A stretch of DNA of 64,000 nucleotides from Gordonia jinghuaiqii (lineage in GTDB: Bacteria > Actinomycetota > Actinomycetes > Mycobacteriales > Mycobacteriaceae). Both the position numbers and the translations under genes were made by a program. Under the pieces are notes generated by a model. It was not told the DNA's origin and did not search any database. It saw only the letters and a list, made by a program, of their open reading frames with translations. Within the stretch, counting starts at the first letter, position 1. Each line of letters opens with the position of its first letter. The stretch is from NCBI RefSeq assembly GCF_014041935.1, contig NZ_CP059491.1, positions 1,178,001 to 1,242,000 on the forward strand, read 5' to 3'. This document shows positions 40,039-49,218 of the stretch, piece by piece.

Positions 40039-41511
40039 GTGGCAAGGACGCGTAGCTGGACAGTATGGACGGGTGCCGCGACGATGCTTACGGCGCAATT
40101 GAGTACTGTTGTGGGCCAGTTTGTGTACTCAGCTTTCACCGCAAGGGTCCTTTCGCCGACGGATTTTGGTGAGTTTGCAATCGCGCTTTCGTTATACGGA
40201 TTGTTGAACTTACCGGTATCGTCTGCTGTGGTTTCGGTAATTCTGTCCGAGCGTGATTTGAGCGATGCAACTGTCTTTCGAATGCGTGTTTTCGCCGCGT
40301 GTGGGGGCCTCTTTGCAGCGCTGTTGCTCCTTGTTGTAAGCGGTAGATGCTATGAACTCTTTGGTTCCTTAGGGTCGGCAATATACACGCAAGTGTTTGT
40401 TATAGCTCTGTTTGCCGGCCCAATTTGCGCGTTAGAAGGTGCTCTGTTCAGGCGTGAGTCGCATGCGCGAATTGATGCCGCGATACTCATCACCGGGTAT
40501 ATCCTCTCCGCTGGTGTGGCCGCGACAGTCATCTATGTGACGAGGGATGCGCGCGGGCTTGCGCTTGTACCGCTGATCTCGACCGCGGCCGGCGGGCTAC
40601 TTTCGTCGATTTGCAGAGATCGCCGTTATTCGGTTGTTCTTCGCGGGGCTAGTAGAACGCACCTTCACGGTATCGGTGTGATGATCCAGAACCTTGGCTT
40701 TCTGGTCCTGTCTCTTCTGCCAACGTGGTCATTGGGTTTCGTGGCAGGCCCAGAGCCTGTCGGTCAGTTCTCGCGGGCTGCTTCGATTACTATAACGGTT
40801 TCAGCGACAGTGTTGGGTGCGCTGTATCGCGTAATTGCTCCCGTATACCGAACTGTGGACGCATCGAGAATGCGTGATGCGGTTGGCGACATGTTCTTGG
40901 TCGCGATTCCAATAATTGCACTGCCCTATATCACCCTTGCTATAGTTTCTCCGATTTTGATTCCTATATGGCTGGGCCCGGGCTGGGACCCGGCAATCCA
41001 GCTCTGTGCGATACTTTCTCTTGGGTGTATTGCGCAGGTTCTCACCGGGCTGGTGACGAACGCATTAGAGATGCTCAGAAATCTGTCTGCTGTCCGGGTG
41101 TCCATCGGTTCTGGCCTCGCAACCATGGTCGCTTTTCTCGGGGCGCTGTACTTCACGCATCAGCCGGTGTGGGCGGCCGTCGCGCATTCGACATCGGCTT
41201 GGGTGGGATTGTTCGCTTTGCTCGTCTTTGGTCGTATCGGCGGTAAACCGATCTTCGCCAATAGATACCGCCAGCTTGTTGCTCAGGTGATTCCTGTAAT
41301 TCTCGTGAATGGCGGTGGAGCCCTCGTTGTTTATATGGCGTCTAGAGCGCTATTATCGATTGATTCATCGACGCTAAATGGGTGCGTTATTCTACTATTG
41401 GTCGGAACGGCTGGCCTGTTTCTGATGTTGATAGTTCTGTTCACAACGCCTGCCCGGAAGATTCTGGCGGAACGTGGGATCGTCCGTTTGAATATGCCGC
41501 GCTCGGCGTGA
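40039..41511 (+). CDS. Polysaccharide flippase (Wzx-like), AT-rich orphan
   Basis: About 490 residues with some twelve to fourteen helices, of the MOP/Wzx type. The start GTG 40039 is chosen because AAGAAGG lies 8 bases upstream; GTGs at 40030 and 40033 are in frame. Family features are GQFVYSAFTARVLSPTDFGE near the start, EGALFRRESHARIDAA, EPVGQFSRAASITI and WLGPGWDPAIQLCAILSLG. Codon use is much richer in A/T-ending codons than in genes on either side, which suggests transfer. It follows a GT2 remnant and precedes an unassigned 440-base gap, so it looks like the survivor of an older locus. It may still export undecaprenyl-linked repeat units. Confidence 0.85.
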   Translation: MARTRSWTVWTGAATMLTAQLSTVVGQFVYSAFTARVLSPTDFGEFAIALSLYGLLNLPVSSAVVSVILSERDLSDATVFRMRVFAACGGLFAALLLLVVSGRCYELFGSLGSAIYTQVFVIALFAGPICALEGALFRRESHARIDAAILITGYILSAGVAATVIYVTRDARGLALVPLISTAAGGLLSSICRDRRYSVVLRGASRTHLHGIGVMIQNLGFLVLSLLPTWSLGFVAGPEPVGQFSRAASITITVSATVLGALYRVIAPVYRTVDASRMRDAVGDMFLVAIPIIALPYITLAIVSPILIPIWLGPGWDPAIQLCAILSLGCIAQVLTGLVTNALEMLRNLSAVRVSIGSGLATMVAFLGALYFTHQPVWAAVAHSTSAWVGLFALLVFGRIGGKPIFANRYRQLVAQVIPVILVNGGGALVVYMASRALLSIDSSTLNGCVILLLVGTAGLFLMLIVLFTTPARKILAERGIVRLNMPRSA

Positions 41512-41951
41512 TGGGTTACTCGTGGGGACTATTCAGGCAGTGGACGTCAACCTTGCGGATTGGGCTTAGGCTGCGTCGAGCAGTGTCAGCGCTCGCGCAG
41601 GACCGCCCGACCCGCGTCGGGTCTCCGTGGACTGATTTCTGTGTGCCAGTGCAATGGGGCTGTACCAACCCCTCGCAGCCTGCCGATCAACTGCGGCGGA
41701 GAACTGTGCGGGCGGTGGCTTCAGCTGTTGGGTGCTCGCCGATTCCATTGATGAAAGCTGAGAGTCCCGCCGTCAGCTGATCGATCCGACCAGCCACGAA
41801 CGGTGCGTCGTCGGGTGAATCCCAGCGTGTTGTGCTGACTGGGTGTCAACCGTAGGGGTGCATCGTGATGATCAGGCGCGGCCGTAGTTTGTCTGCCGTG
41901 ACGCAGCGCTGCTCGCACATGGTGTGGTGACGATTCTGCCTAGTGACGGCT
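41512..41951. other. Gene-free gap with possible decayed coding sequence
   Basis: No intact gene is seen. On the minus strand, roughly 41,850 down to 41,700, one frame reads DSPDDAPFVAGRIDQLTAGL and SAFINGIGEHPTAEATA before a stop, with plausible codons but no start. It may be a gene fragment. No insertion-sequence ends or terminator were found. Confidence 0.35.
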
Positions 41952-42557
41952 CTAACACGCTACAGCTGCTGCTTTGGCTAGTGCTGCGTATTGGTAGACG
42001 AATTCGTTCGTCCATTCACCAGCCGATCTCGCGTAGGACCGCGGCACGCTCCGCATGACTACCTCGCCCGAGTAGCACTGTCCAAAGATGTAGCGTGCCC
42101 GCACGAGGTGGTAGCGCCAGCTGATGACCATGACCGACGTCCAGCCGCGGCTGGCGGCGAGATCGCGGACGAACATGGCCTCGCCACGTGTGGTCGTCGG
42201 CTCGGGTTCGAAGCACACGACCTTGCGCTCGGCGGTGCTCGAGTTGCACAGCGTCCTCATGTGGGCGCGGCGGACTGGATCGGAGCCCTTGTGGTAACGG
42301 TGCGGGTTGGAGATGACGAGAGTGTCGGCGTAGCCGGCGCGGGCGAGCTGTAGTCCGTAGTCCTCGCGTCCGTCATCGTCGCCACCCAGCACGACGATGG
42401 CGTCCACGCGCTGGAGCGGGTCCTGGTGTTCGCGGTAGAAGAGTTGATACCCGACCGCCCAGAACGCGGTCACTGCCAACAGGGCCGCCACGACGGCAAC
42501 GGCCAGCAGTCTGCGCCACGGTGCTCGCCGCATCAGGCGGCCGCTTTGTTGCGGCAT
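41952..42557 (-). CDS. YdcF/DUF218-family membrane protein
   Basis: About 201 residues from ATG 42557; the open frame reaches 42719 but the extension lacks support. A single N-terminal helix (LLAVAVVAALLAVTAFWAVG) anchors a soluble outside domain of the DUF218 type: VDAIVVLGGDDDGREDYGLQ, then DTLVISNPHR, TTTRGEAMFVRDLAASRGW and MVISWRYHLVRARYIF. Family members (YdcF, SanA, ElyC) bind nucleotide-like or envelope ligands and affect envelope polysaccharide and lipid-carrier use. It is transcribed away from the polysaccharide operon at 43,280, and a role in envelope glycan maintenance fits the position. Confidence 0.82.
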   Translation of the reverse strand: MPQQSGRLMRRAPWRRLLAVAVVAALLAVTAFWAVGYQLFYREHQDPLQRVDAIVVLGGDDDGREDYGLQLARAGYADTLVISNPHRYHKGSDPVRRAHMRTLCNSSTAERKVVCFEPEPTTTRGEAMFVRDLAASRGWTSVMVISWRYHLVRARYIFGQCYSGEVVMRSVPRSYARSAGEWTNEFVYQYAALAKAAAVAC

Positions 42558-43279
42558 CGTCGAACGCTCACGCACTGATCTCAACTTCACCATCGCAGTG
42601 TCGGGGTCGACCAGCCGGCAAGACGGTCGAAGCGGGCGGTGGCCGGCACGGACGGAACCAGCGCGTTGATTTAGTGCGGTGGCCGCCGAAGATCGAGAGT
42701 GTTTTGTGAATGGTTCCAAAGCACGATGCGCAGCATACCCTGTACCTGAAGAAACGAAGAACTAACAGGATGCGACTTCGATTAACTCGAACAAATTGTG
42801 CCATCTTGTGTGTCTTGAAGACCACATTCAGCGCAATTCTGGATGCCGTCATGCTGTTCAGTGTTTCTGCGCAGTTACGCACCTGCTGGATGATCAGCGT
42901 ATCCCGAAATCGGATATCGCATCGAAAGGTGCTGCTGTGCAGCTGTATTCAATCCGTCCGCAACCTGGTTGCAACGGACTTCGGGAGCGGTCAAAATTGG
43001 CAGCATTAGCGATCCTCACGTGCTCTATTAATGATCCTTTCTGTTGCTAACCATGTGGGCCTGCATTACTGTCGGGACATCCATTGAGGGATGAGGCTGA
43101 GGGCGTCCGGTGTCTCGAAAGCAATCCCACATCGGGGTATTGCAGAGTCGAGAGGCCAAGTCCTCGGTTGCCATGTTGCTGCATTCCGCACGAGCGGATT
43201 TGTTCTGAGGTCTGAAAGGACGTCCTGCTATGACCAGCAGAAGGGTCGGGGGGCGGGGGTTCGAAATGGGGCGACCGGC
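42558..43279 (+). promoter_or_regulatory. Long AT-rich leader upstream of the Wzx/Wzy polysaccharide operon
   Basis: About 720 bases between the divergent YdcF-like gene and the priming transferase. It is clearly AT-richer than the genes around it, especially 42,700-43,060. Open frames in it have poor codon patterns. The promoter of the operon must lie here, but I could not single out a convincing -35/-10 pair, riboswitch or terminator by eye. An extension of the priming transferase frame reaches 43091 but has no supported start. Confidence 0.45.
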
Positions 43280-44803
43280 GTGAGCACCGGTCGTCAGATA
43301 GAGGAGAGAGCTGCGGGCCAGCCGGGTTCGCGAAGCCGGCGGCTATATCCTCTTGCGCGACGCGAGGCCAACGCCCGGTCGTGGACCTTGAGGTACGTCC
43401 GTCGCCTGGCCTGGACCGACGCGATCCTCGTCATCGGGGCGGTGGCGTTCGCGCAGATCTTCAGGTTCGGCCCCGGGAGCTTGACCCCGGCGTCGGGTAA
43501 GTTCGGCGTTTCGTCTGTCCTTATCTCCGTGGGCCTCATCGCGGCTTGGCTGGTCGCTTTGCGAGTCGGCGGCACGCTCGACAGACGGATTGTCGGCTCC
43601 GGTTCGGAGGAGTACAGCCGCGTCACCACCTCATGCCTCGCAGTCTTCGGAACCCTCGCGATCGTCGATCTGCTCCTCAAGCTCGACGTAGCCCGAGGAT
43701 TCCTGGCCATCGCGCTTCCGCTCGGAACTTTCGGCTTGCTGGTGTCCCGTTGGGCCTGGCGTCAGCGCCTGGGCTGGCAACGACTCAAAGGAATCCACCT
43801 GGATCAGCTCCTCGTTGTCGGCACCGAACGGTCGGCCAAGCCACTGATCGAACGTCTGGTCGCTGACCCGGCACTGGGGTTCGAAGTGGTCGGTGTGTGC
43901 CTGCCACCAGGCGAATCAACTCGGATGTCCCACGTCACTGTCGGAGACAAAGAGGTCTCCGTGTATGGCGACTTCGACGACGTCACGCGGGCCATCTTCG
44001 CCTCCGGTGCAACGACGATCGCGGTCACCTCGGCCGAAGCGATCGGTCATCGAGCGATGCAGGACCTTTCCTGGGAACTGCAGGACGCCTACGTCGAGAT
44101 GCTGGTGTCGCCGGGTGTCACCGACGTGGCGGGTCCCCGGATGCTGGTCAGACCCGTTGCGGGACTGCCCTTGCTGCACATCGACAAGCCCCGGTACGAG
44201 GGGGCCAACCGCTTCCGCAAGCTGATGCTCGACAAGCTGGTGGCTGCGGCGGTTCTGATCGCGATATCGCCGGTGCTGCTGGCAGTCGCCATCGCGGTCA
44301 AACTCGACTCGAAGGGGCCGGTGTTCTACAAGGCCACGCGAGTCGGTGTGGGTAACAAGCCGTTCCTGATGTGGAAGTTCCGCTCGATGGTCCAGGACGC
44401 GGAAGCGCAGAAGGACGACCTCGCAGCACAGAACGAAGGTGCTGGGGTCCTCTTCAAGATGCGGGCAGATCCGCGGGTCACCCGAGTCGGCAAATTCATC
44501 CGCCGGTACAGCCTGGACGAACTGCCTCAGCTGCTCAACGTGCTCGGTGGGTCGATGAGTCTGGTCGGCCCGCGACCTCCGCTGCCGGAGGAAGTCGCAC
44601 GCTACGACGGCCGGGTTGCGCGGCGGATGCTCGTCAAGCCCGGCATCACCGGCCTGTGGCAGGTCTCGGGTAGATCGGATCTCTCGTGGGAGGAATCGGT
44701 CCGACTGGACCTCTCCTACGTCGAGAACTGGTCGATCATGCAGGACTTCATCATCCTCTGGCGGACGGTGAAGGCGGTGTTCGCCAAAGAAGGCGCGTAC
44801 TGA
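43280..44803 (+). CDS. Polyprenyl-phosphate sugar-1-phosphate transferase (priming enzyme)
   Basis: About 507 residues; GTG 43280 is the likeliest start. Four or five N-terminal helices (DAILVIGAVAFAQIFRFG, VLISVGLIAAWLVALRVG, FLAIALPLGTFGLLVSRW) are followed by a Rossmann-like segment (DQLLVVGTERSAKPLIERL). The C-terminal bacterial sugar-transferase domain (about 310-507) has KLMLDKLVAAAVLIAISPVL (re-entrant helix), FLMWKFRSMVQDAE, RRYSLDELPQLLNVLGGSMS, LVGPRPPLPEEVARY and PGITGLWQVSGRS. It transfers a hexose-1-phosphate, often glucose or galactose, to undecaprenyl phosphate and so starts each repeat unit. The sugar cannot be read from sequence. It opens the operon. Confidence 0.92.
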   Translation: MSTGRQIEERAAGQPGSRSRRLYPLARREANARSWTLRYVRRLAWTDAILVIGAVAFAQIFRFGPGSLTPASGKFGVSSVLISVGLIAAWLVALRVGGTLDRRIVGSGSEEYSRVTTSCLAVFGTLAIVDLLLKLDVARGFLAIALPLGTFGLLVSRWAWRQRLGWQRLKGIHLDQLLVVGTERSAKPLIERLVADPALGFEVVGVCLPPGESTRMSHVTVGDKEVSVYGDFDDVTRAIFASGATTIAVTSAEAIGHRAMQDLSWELQDAYVEMLVSPGVTDVAGPRMLVRPVAGLPLLHIDKPRYEGANRFRKLMLDKLVAAAVLIAISPVLLAVAIAVKLDSKGPVFYKATRVGVGNKPFLMWKFRSMVQDAEAQKDDLAAQNEGAGVLFKMRADPRVTRVGKFIRRYSLDELPQLLNVLGGSMSLVGPRPPLPEEVARYDGRVARRMLVKPGITGLWQVSGRSDLSWEESVRLDLSYVENWSIMQDFIILWRTVKAVFAKEGAY

Positions 44804-44858
44804 AAACCCAGTTTTTCTACGTGCTTTGTGCGTGCTGAACCCGAGCTTTGAGGATGAA

Positions 44859-46847
44859 ATGAACGATTCGAATGTAATTACGTGGGCCGGGGAGAACCTG
44901 TACATCGGCGGGGTGCCGGTGGTCGTCGGGGGCATCGACGACGTGCTCGACCGTGTTCAGGCACTGGTGCAGTCACAGACCACCAGTCTCGTCGTCACCC
45001 CAAACGTCGATCATCTGATCCGGTTGGAAACCTCTGAAGAGTCCCGAAAGGGTTATGCACACGCCGATCTCGCGCTACTCGACGGGGTCCCGGTGGCGAA
45101 GCTCGCATCATTCCTCGGGTCGCGGCCGGTTCAACGCAACACCGGTGCCGACCTACTCTTCGACGTCTGCCGAAAAGCCGGGGACACCGGCTGGCGGATC
45201 GTGATCACCGGCGGTGAGACCAGCGTCGCGAACCTGGCCGCGTCCAATCTCCGCGACATGACCGGAGCCGACGTGCTCGCGGTCCCGTTCCCCTTTGTCG
45301 ACGGCGTCGACGACCCTGCCAGCGAAGAGGTCGTCGCCCGGCTCCAGGAGCTCAAGCCCGACGTGGTGTTCCTCTGCCTCGGTTCGCCGAAGCAGGAGAG
45401 CTGGTACGCGCAGTGGAAAGAGAGCCTCCCCCCGGCCGTGTATGTCGGGTCGGGAGCGGCGGTCGACTTCGCGGCGCTCAAGGTTCGACGTGCACCGCAG
45501 ATCGTTCAACGGCTCGCCCTCGAATGGCTGTGGCGACTGGCCAGTGAGCCGAAGCGGCTGTGGCGCCGCTACTTGCTCGAGGGACCCAAGTTCCTCCCGA
45601 TCGCTGCTCAGGCGGCGTGGGCATCTGAGACTTCGGTGGTGCAGCGGGAGCTGGCCGCCAAGGGCGCCGGCCGTAAGGCCGGCGAGGATTCGCCGGCTGC
45701 CGACAGTCAGGTCGTCGTCCAGATCGGACCCGAACCGACCGGGGCGGGCGGCATGGCGACCGTGATCCGCGAGTACATCGAGATGGATTCCGGCCCTTAC
45801 GAACAGATCGCGATGCCCACATGGGGATCGAAGCGCGGGATCGCCTCGTTGGGACTGGCGGCGCACGTGTCGCTGCGGTTGATCCTCACCAGGAACGACT
45901 GGACGATTGCGCATGTCCACCTCAGCGAGTTCGGCAGCTTCATCCGCGAGGGAATGGTCGTTCTGGTGGCTCGCGCGCTGCGGAAGCCCTGCGTGGTGAC
46001 TCTTCACGGCGCAGACTTCGACCGTCACGTCGAGAAGTACCCGCGCCTGACCAAGCTGATCCTGAAGTCGGCCACCACAGCGATATGCCTGGGGCGCCGC
46101 CATCAGCGTCTGGTCGAGCGGATCGACCCCGAGATCGACACGGCCATCGTGCTCAACCCGATCTCGTCGTCGCTGATGACCGACGATGCGCCGCATGGTG
46201 ATAGCTCCGACGAGACCCCGCCGACCTTTGTGTTCGCAGGTGAAGTGGGCGACCGCAAGGGAATCGACCGATTGCTCAACGCGTGGCCGCTCGTCGAAGA
46301 GGCCATGCCCGACGCGCGGCTGCTCATCGCCGGCCCGCTCGAGGAAGGCAACTCGGACGTGGCGACCAAGCTCCTCGCCAGCACGCAGCGCAACGTGAGC
46401 TACATCGGCCGGCTCGACCGCGACGACGTCACCGCCCATCTGGCGGCAGCCACGGCCACGGTGCTGCCCAGCCGCGCCGAGGTGCTTCCGATGGTGATCC
46501 TCGAGTCGCTCGCCTGCGGCACGCCCGCGGTGTACTCCGACGTGGGGGAGTGGGAGACGTTCCAGGGTCTCGACGAGGTGACCCTGGTCAGCCTCGGCGA
46601 CATCGACGAGACCCAGGCATCGAAGGTCCTCGCCGAAGCGATGATCAGCTGTGCCCGTGAAGGTGAAGAGCGCCAGGCGGTACGAGAGTCGTGCCGCGAA
46701 TGGGCGCGCACCCACGTGTCCACCGCGGTCGTCTCCGACGTGCTCCGCTCGGTGTACGAGTCGCAGCCGAAGGCGCCGGTCTCGTGGACTTCTCGCGCCA
46801 GCCGGACCGACGTGGCCAAGACGACTCGCTCGAAGGGGGCTGCGTGA
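44859..46847 (+). CDS. Fused GT26 (WecG/TagA/CpsF) and GT4 glycosyltransferases
   Basis: A single 662-residue chain with two enzymes. ATG 44859 follows GAGGATGAA; a GTG at 44826 is in frame. Residues about 8-240 are a WecG/TagA domain: LVVTPNVDHLIRL, ADLALLDGVPVAKLA, NTGADLLFDVC, VVFLCLGSPKQESWYAQW, GSGAAVDFAALKVRRAP and LEWLWRLASEPKRLWRRYL. After a linker of about 40 residues, a GT4 domain fills 285-620: GPEPTGAGGMATVI, TLHGADFDRHVEK, FAGEVGDRKGIDRLL and an EX7E motif in EVLPMVILESLACGTPAVY. The pair would add the second and third sugars of the repeat unit. It overlaps the next gene by one base. The two domains are usually separate proteins. Confidence 0.9.
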   Translation: MNDSNVITWAGENLYIGGVPVVVGGIDDVLDRVQALVQSQTTSLVVTPNVDHLIRLETSEESRKGYAHADLALLDGVPVAKLASFLGSRPVQRNTGADLLFDVCRKAGDTGWRIVITGGETSVANLAASNLRDMTGADVLAVPFPFVDGVDDPASEEVVARLQELKPDVVFLCLGSPKQESWYAQWKESLPPAVYVGSGAAVDFAALKVRRAPQIVQRLALEWLWRLASEPKRLWRRYLLEGPKFLPIAAQAAWASETSVVQRELAAKGAGRKAGEDSPAADSQVVVQIGPEPTGAGGMATVIREYIEMDSGPYEQIAMPTWGSKRGIASLGLAAHVSLRLILTRNDWTIAHVHLSEFGSFIREGMVVLVARALRKPCVVTLHGADFDRHVEKYPRLTKLILKSATTAICLGRRHQRLVERIDPEIDTAIVLNPISSSLMTDDAPHGDSSDETPPTFVFAGEVGDRKGIDRLLNAWPLVEEAMPDARLLIAGPLEEGNSDVATKLLASTQRNVSYIGRLDRDDVTAHLAAATATVLPSRAEVLPMVILESLACGTPAVYSDVGEWETFQGLDEVTLVSLGDIDETQASKVLAEAMISCAREGEERQAVRESCREWARTHVSTAVVSDVLRSVYESQPKAPVSWTSRASRTDVAKTTRSKGAA

Positions 46848-47941
46848 TGAGCAGGGTCGGAATACTGACTCGGCACTGCTATCCGAACTACGGCTCACTC
46901 CTGCAGGCGATCGCGCTGCAGGAGGCCCTGGCCAAGTCGGGAGCCGACGTCCGCGTCGTCGACTACGTGCCCCCCTCCGACAGTCGCTTCGGGTTGGCGA
47001 CCGCCAGCCTCCGCGAGTCCCGCATGCGGAACTCGGCTCTGCGCAGCGCCGCCTACCTGGCAATCCAGGGGCCCAACTACGCAGTGATGGCGAGCCGGTT
47101 CCGCGGGTTCCAGAAGAAGAACCTGCGTCTCACCCGCAAGATCACCGCGGGAACCGACGTGCACGCGATCGCCGAGGACTTCGATCGCATCGTCGTGGGC
47201 AGCGACCAGGTCTGGAATGTCATCCACGGCGCCCTCGACGAGGCCTACTTCCTGCAGCCAGTCCGGGACGCGCACAAGAAGTACAGTTACGCAGCCAGTT
47301 TCGGATCAGGTGTACCCACCGATGATGTCGAGACACGGCGATTGCTCGGCGACTTCCAGTCGGTCTCGGTCCGGGAACCGTCCGCGGTCCCCACACTCAA
47401 TGAGTTCGGCGTCACGGTTCGTCGAGACGTCGACCCGGTTCTTCTTCACGGACGGGACTTCTGGGCGAAGTTCGCCGCACAGGTCAAGCGGCCGGCCCGG
47501 CCCTACGTGCTGGCCTACCAGCTGCACAACACCTCCGAGTTCACGCGCCGCGCCGAAGAGCTGTGCCGCCGCACCGGATTGCCGCTGCGACGGGTGAACG
47601 TGGACGTCAAACGACTCGTCGGCGCGCGCGGTCGAAGCCACTACCTGGTTCCGCCCGAGAACTTCGTCGCACTCTTTCGCGACGCAGACGCGGTGATCAC
47701 CGACTCGTTCCACGGCTTGTCCTTCAGCCTCATGTTCGGACGTCCGGTCTACCCGGTGCTACCGGACAAGGGCGCCGCCCGGCTGACCGACCTGCTTCAG
47801 TCCGTGGGCCTCGAACGCCTGGCCGTCACCGGAAGCCAGGACCTGCCGTCCTCGGCCGACTACGACGCCGCCGAGGTCAGCGCACGTCTCAAGGCTCTCG
47901 CCGACGAGTCGTGGGACTACGTGCGGGGACTCGCCTCATGA
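46847..47941 (+). CDS. Polysaccharide pyruvyl transferase family protein (first copy)
   Basis: A 364-residue cytoplasmic protein. The family core is clear: VGILTRHCYPNYGSLLQAIA at the N-terminus, DFDRIVVGSDQVWN near residue 115, YSYAASFGSG near 145, and FRDADAVITDSFHGLSFSLM followed by FGRPVYPVLPD near 285. Family members transfer pyruvate from PEP to a sugar hydroxyl, usually as a ketal. The ATG overlaps the upstream stop by one base (TGATG), and its own stop overlaps the polymerase start by four, so it is part of one tightly coupled unit. It shares family with the copy at 49,190 but is diverged from it, so the two may act on different sugars. Confidence 0.88.
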   Translation: MSRVGILTRHCYPNYGSLLQAIALQEALAKSGADVRVVDYVPPSDSRFGLATASLRESRMRNSALRSAAYLAIQGPNYAVMASRFRGFQKKNLRLTRKITAGTDVHAIAEDFDRIVVGSDQVWNVIHGALDEAYFLQPVRDAHKKYSYAASFGSGVPTDDVETRRLLGDFQSVSVREPSAVPTLNEFGVTVRRDVDPVLLHGRDFWAKFAAQVKRPARPYVLAYQLHNTSEFTRRAEELCRRTGLPLRRVNVDVKRLVGARGRSHYLVPPENFVALFRDADAVITDSFHGLSFSLMFGRPVYPVLPDKGAARLTDLLQSVGLERLAVTGSQDLPSSADYDAAEVSARLKALADESWDYVRGLAS

Positions 47942-49218
47942 CCAGATCGTTGCCGTTACCGGGACCGGTCGTCGCCGACCCGGTGCCGCTCGCCGCGCAA
48001 CCGCGGCGTGCCACCACTGGCCGGGCTGTCCAGTGGACCTTCCTGGCACTGTTCACGCTCTATGCGTTCCTGCACGTCATCTACATGACGGGGTATGCGC
48101 CGAAGGGGTTGTACTACGCGGCATTCGGGTTGCTGCTGGTAGCGAGTGCGGCGCGGATCGCATGGCTCGTCGTGACCCGCTGGCACAGTCTCGGTGAACT
48201 CCACTTCCTGCGTTCGTTCTCGGTACTCGCCGGGGCCTCGGCGGTGATCATGATCGTCTCCTGGATTCGCGAGTATTCGGCCACCGAGACGCTCACCTGG
48301 ACCGGGGCCGGGCAGGTGTTCTTCATCCTCGGGCCCGCGCTCATCGCCCTGTGTGTCGTGAACACGGCCTCGACCAAACAGCTCGACGGCTACGCGATCA
48401 TTCTGCTCGCGCGTTACGCGGTGTACTTCGTACTCGCGTTCTCCACCGACTTCAGCCTGGCGAGCCTCACGGAGGTCAGCTGGTCGTCGTCGAGCTCGCC
48501 GTTCGAGTCGTCGTTCGCGCACGACCTGCTGATCGTCGAGGCGTACTTCGTGTTCCGGAATCGCAAGGCACTGGCGCTCGTCGCCGCCGGAATGACGATG
48601 CTGTCTCTCAAGCGGGCATCGTTCGTGCTGGCGCCGGCGATGATCGTCGCATCACGCTGGCTTCGGTCCGCGAAGCCCGCGTCTCGCCGCTACCTGTACG
48701 CACTCGCAGCCGTCGGTGTGGCGAGCCCGTTCATGGTCAAATACGTGTACTCGCAGGGCTTCGTCGAGATGGCGTCCGAACGCTTCGGCATCGACATCAA
48801 CACGGTCACCACCGGGCGCTGGGAGATCTATCAGATCGCCACCGGACTTCTTCCCCAGACAACCGGTTTCGGGTCGCTGAACCCTCTGCTCACCAACCTC
48901 GTCGACAGCCATTTCGGCACCTACTGGAACTCGCAGCTGCACAACGACACTCTGCGCGTCTACATGGAGGTCGGGTTCATCGGCATCGCGGTGTACGTCT
49001 GTGCACTCGTATACCTGGGCCGCAGTTCGCGAATGGCGAGTCTCCTGATCACCTACACCGTCTTTGTCCTGATCACGTCCCGGCTGATCACGCACACCTC
49101 GTACTGGGTGGCCTTGTTCTTGGTGCTCGCCTTGATCGAACGGTGGATTCATGAGCGCGCGGTCGCGGCTCGTCTCGAGGAAGGAAGCGATGTCGGTCGT
49201 GAAGTCGCCGAACGGTAA
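47938..49218 (+). CDS. O-antigen polymerase (Wzy-like)
   Basis: A 426-residue membrane protein with about ten to eleven helices and a large outside loop before the last helices. The loop contains TGRWEIYQIATGLLPQTTG, GFGSLNPLLTNLVDSHFG and HNDTLRVYMEVGFIGIAVY, the typical region of Wzy/WaaL proteins in which His and Arg residues are functional. SLKRASFVLAPAM is a short cytoplasmic-boundary motif. It joins lipid-linked repeat units into chains outside the membrane. The start overlaps the pyruvyl transferase stop (ATGA), and its last 29 bases overlap the second pyruvyl transferase. Confidence 0.85.
   Translation: MTRSLPLPGPVVADPVPLAAQPRRATTGRAVQWTFLALFTLYAFLHVIYMTGYAPKGLYYAAFGLLLVASAARIAWLVVTRWHSLGELHFLRSFSVLAGASAVIMIVSWIREYSATETLTWTGAGQVFFILGPALIALCVVNTASTKQLDGYAIILLARYAVYFVLAFSTDFSLASLTEVSWSSSSSPFESSFAHDLLIVEAYFVFRNRKALALVAAGMTMLSLKRASFVLAPAMIVASRWLRSAKPASRRYLYALAAVGVASPFMVKYVYSQGFVEMASERFGIDINTVTTGRWEIYQIATGLLPQTTGFGSLNPLLTNLVDSHFGTYWNSQLHNDTLRVYMEVGFIGIAVYVCALVYLGRSSRMASLLITYTVFVLITSRLITHTSYWVALFLVLALIERWIHERAVAARLEEGSDVGREVAER

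Noticed and set aside
42710..43009. 99-codon plus-strand frame in the operon leader
   Set aside because: Poor codon pattern, no ribosome site, no domain features.
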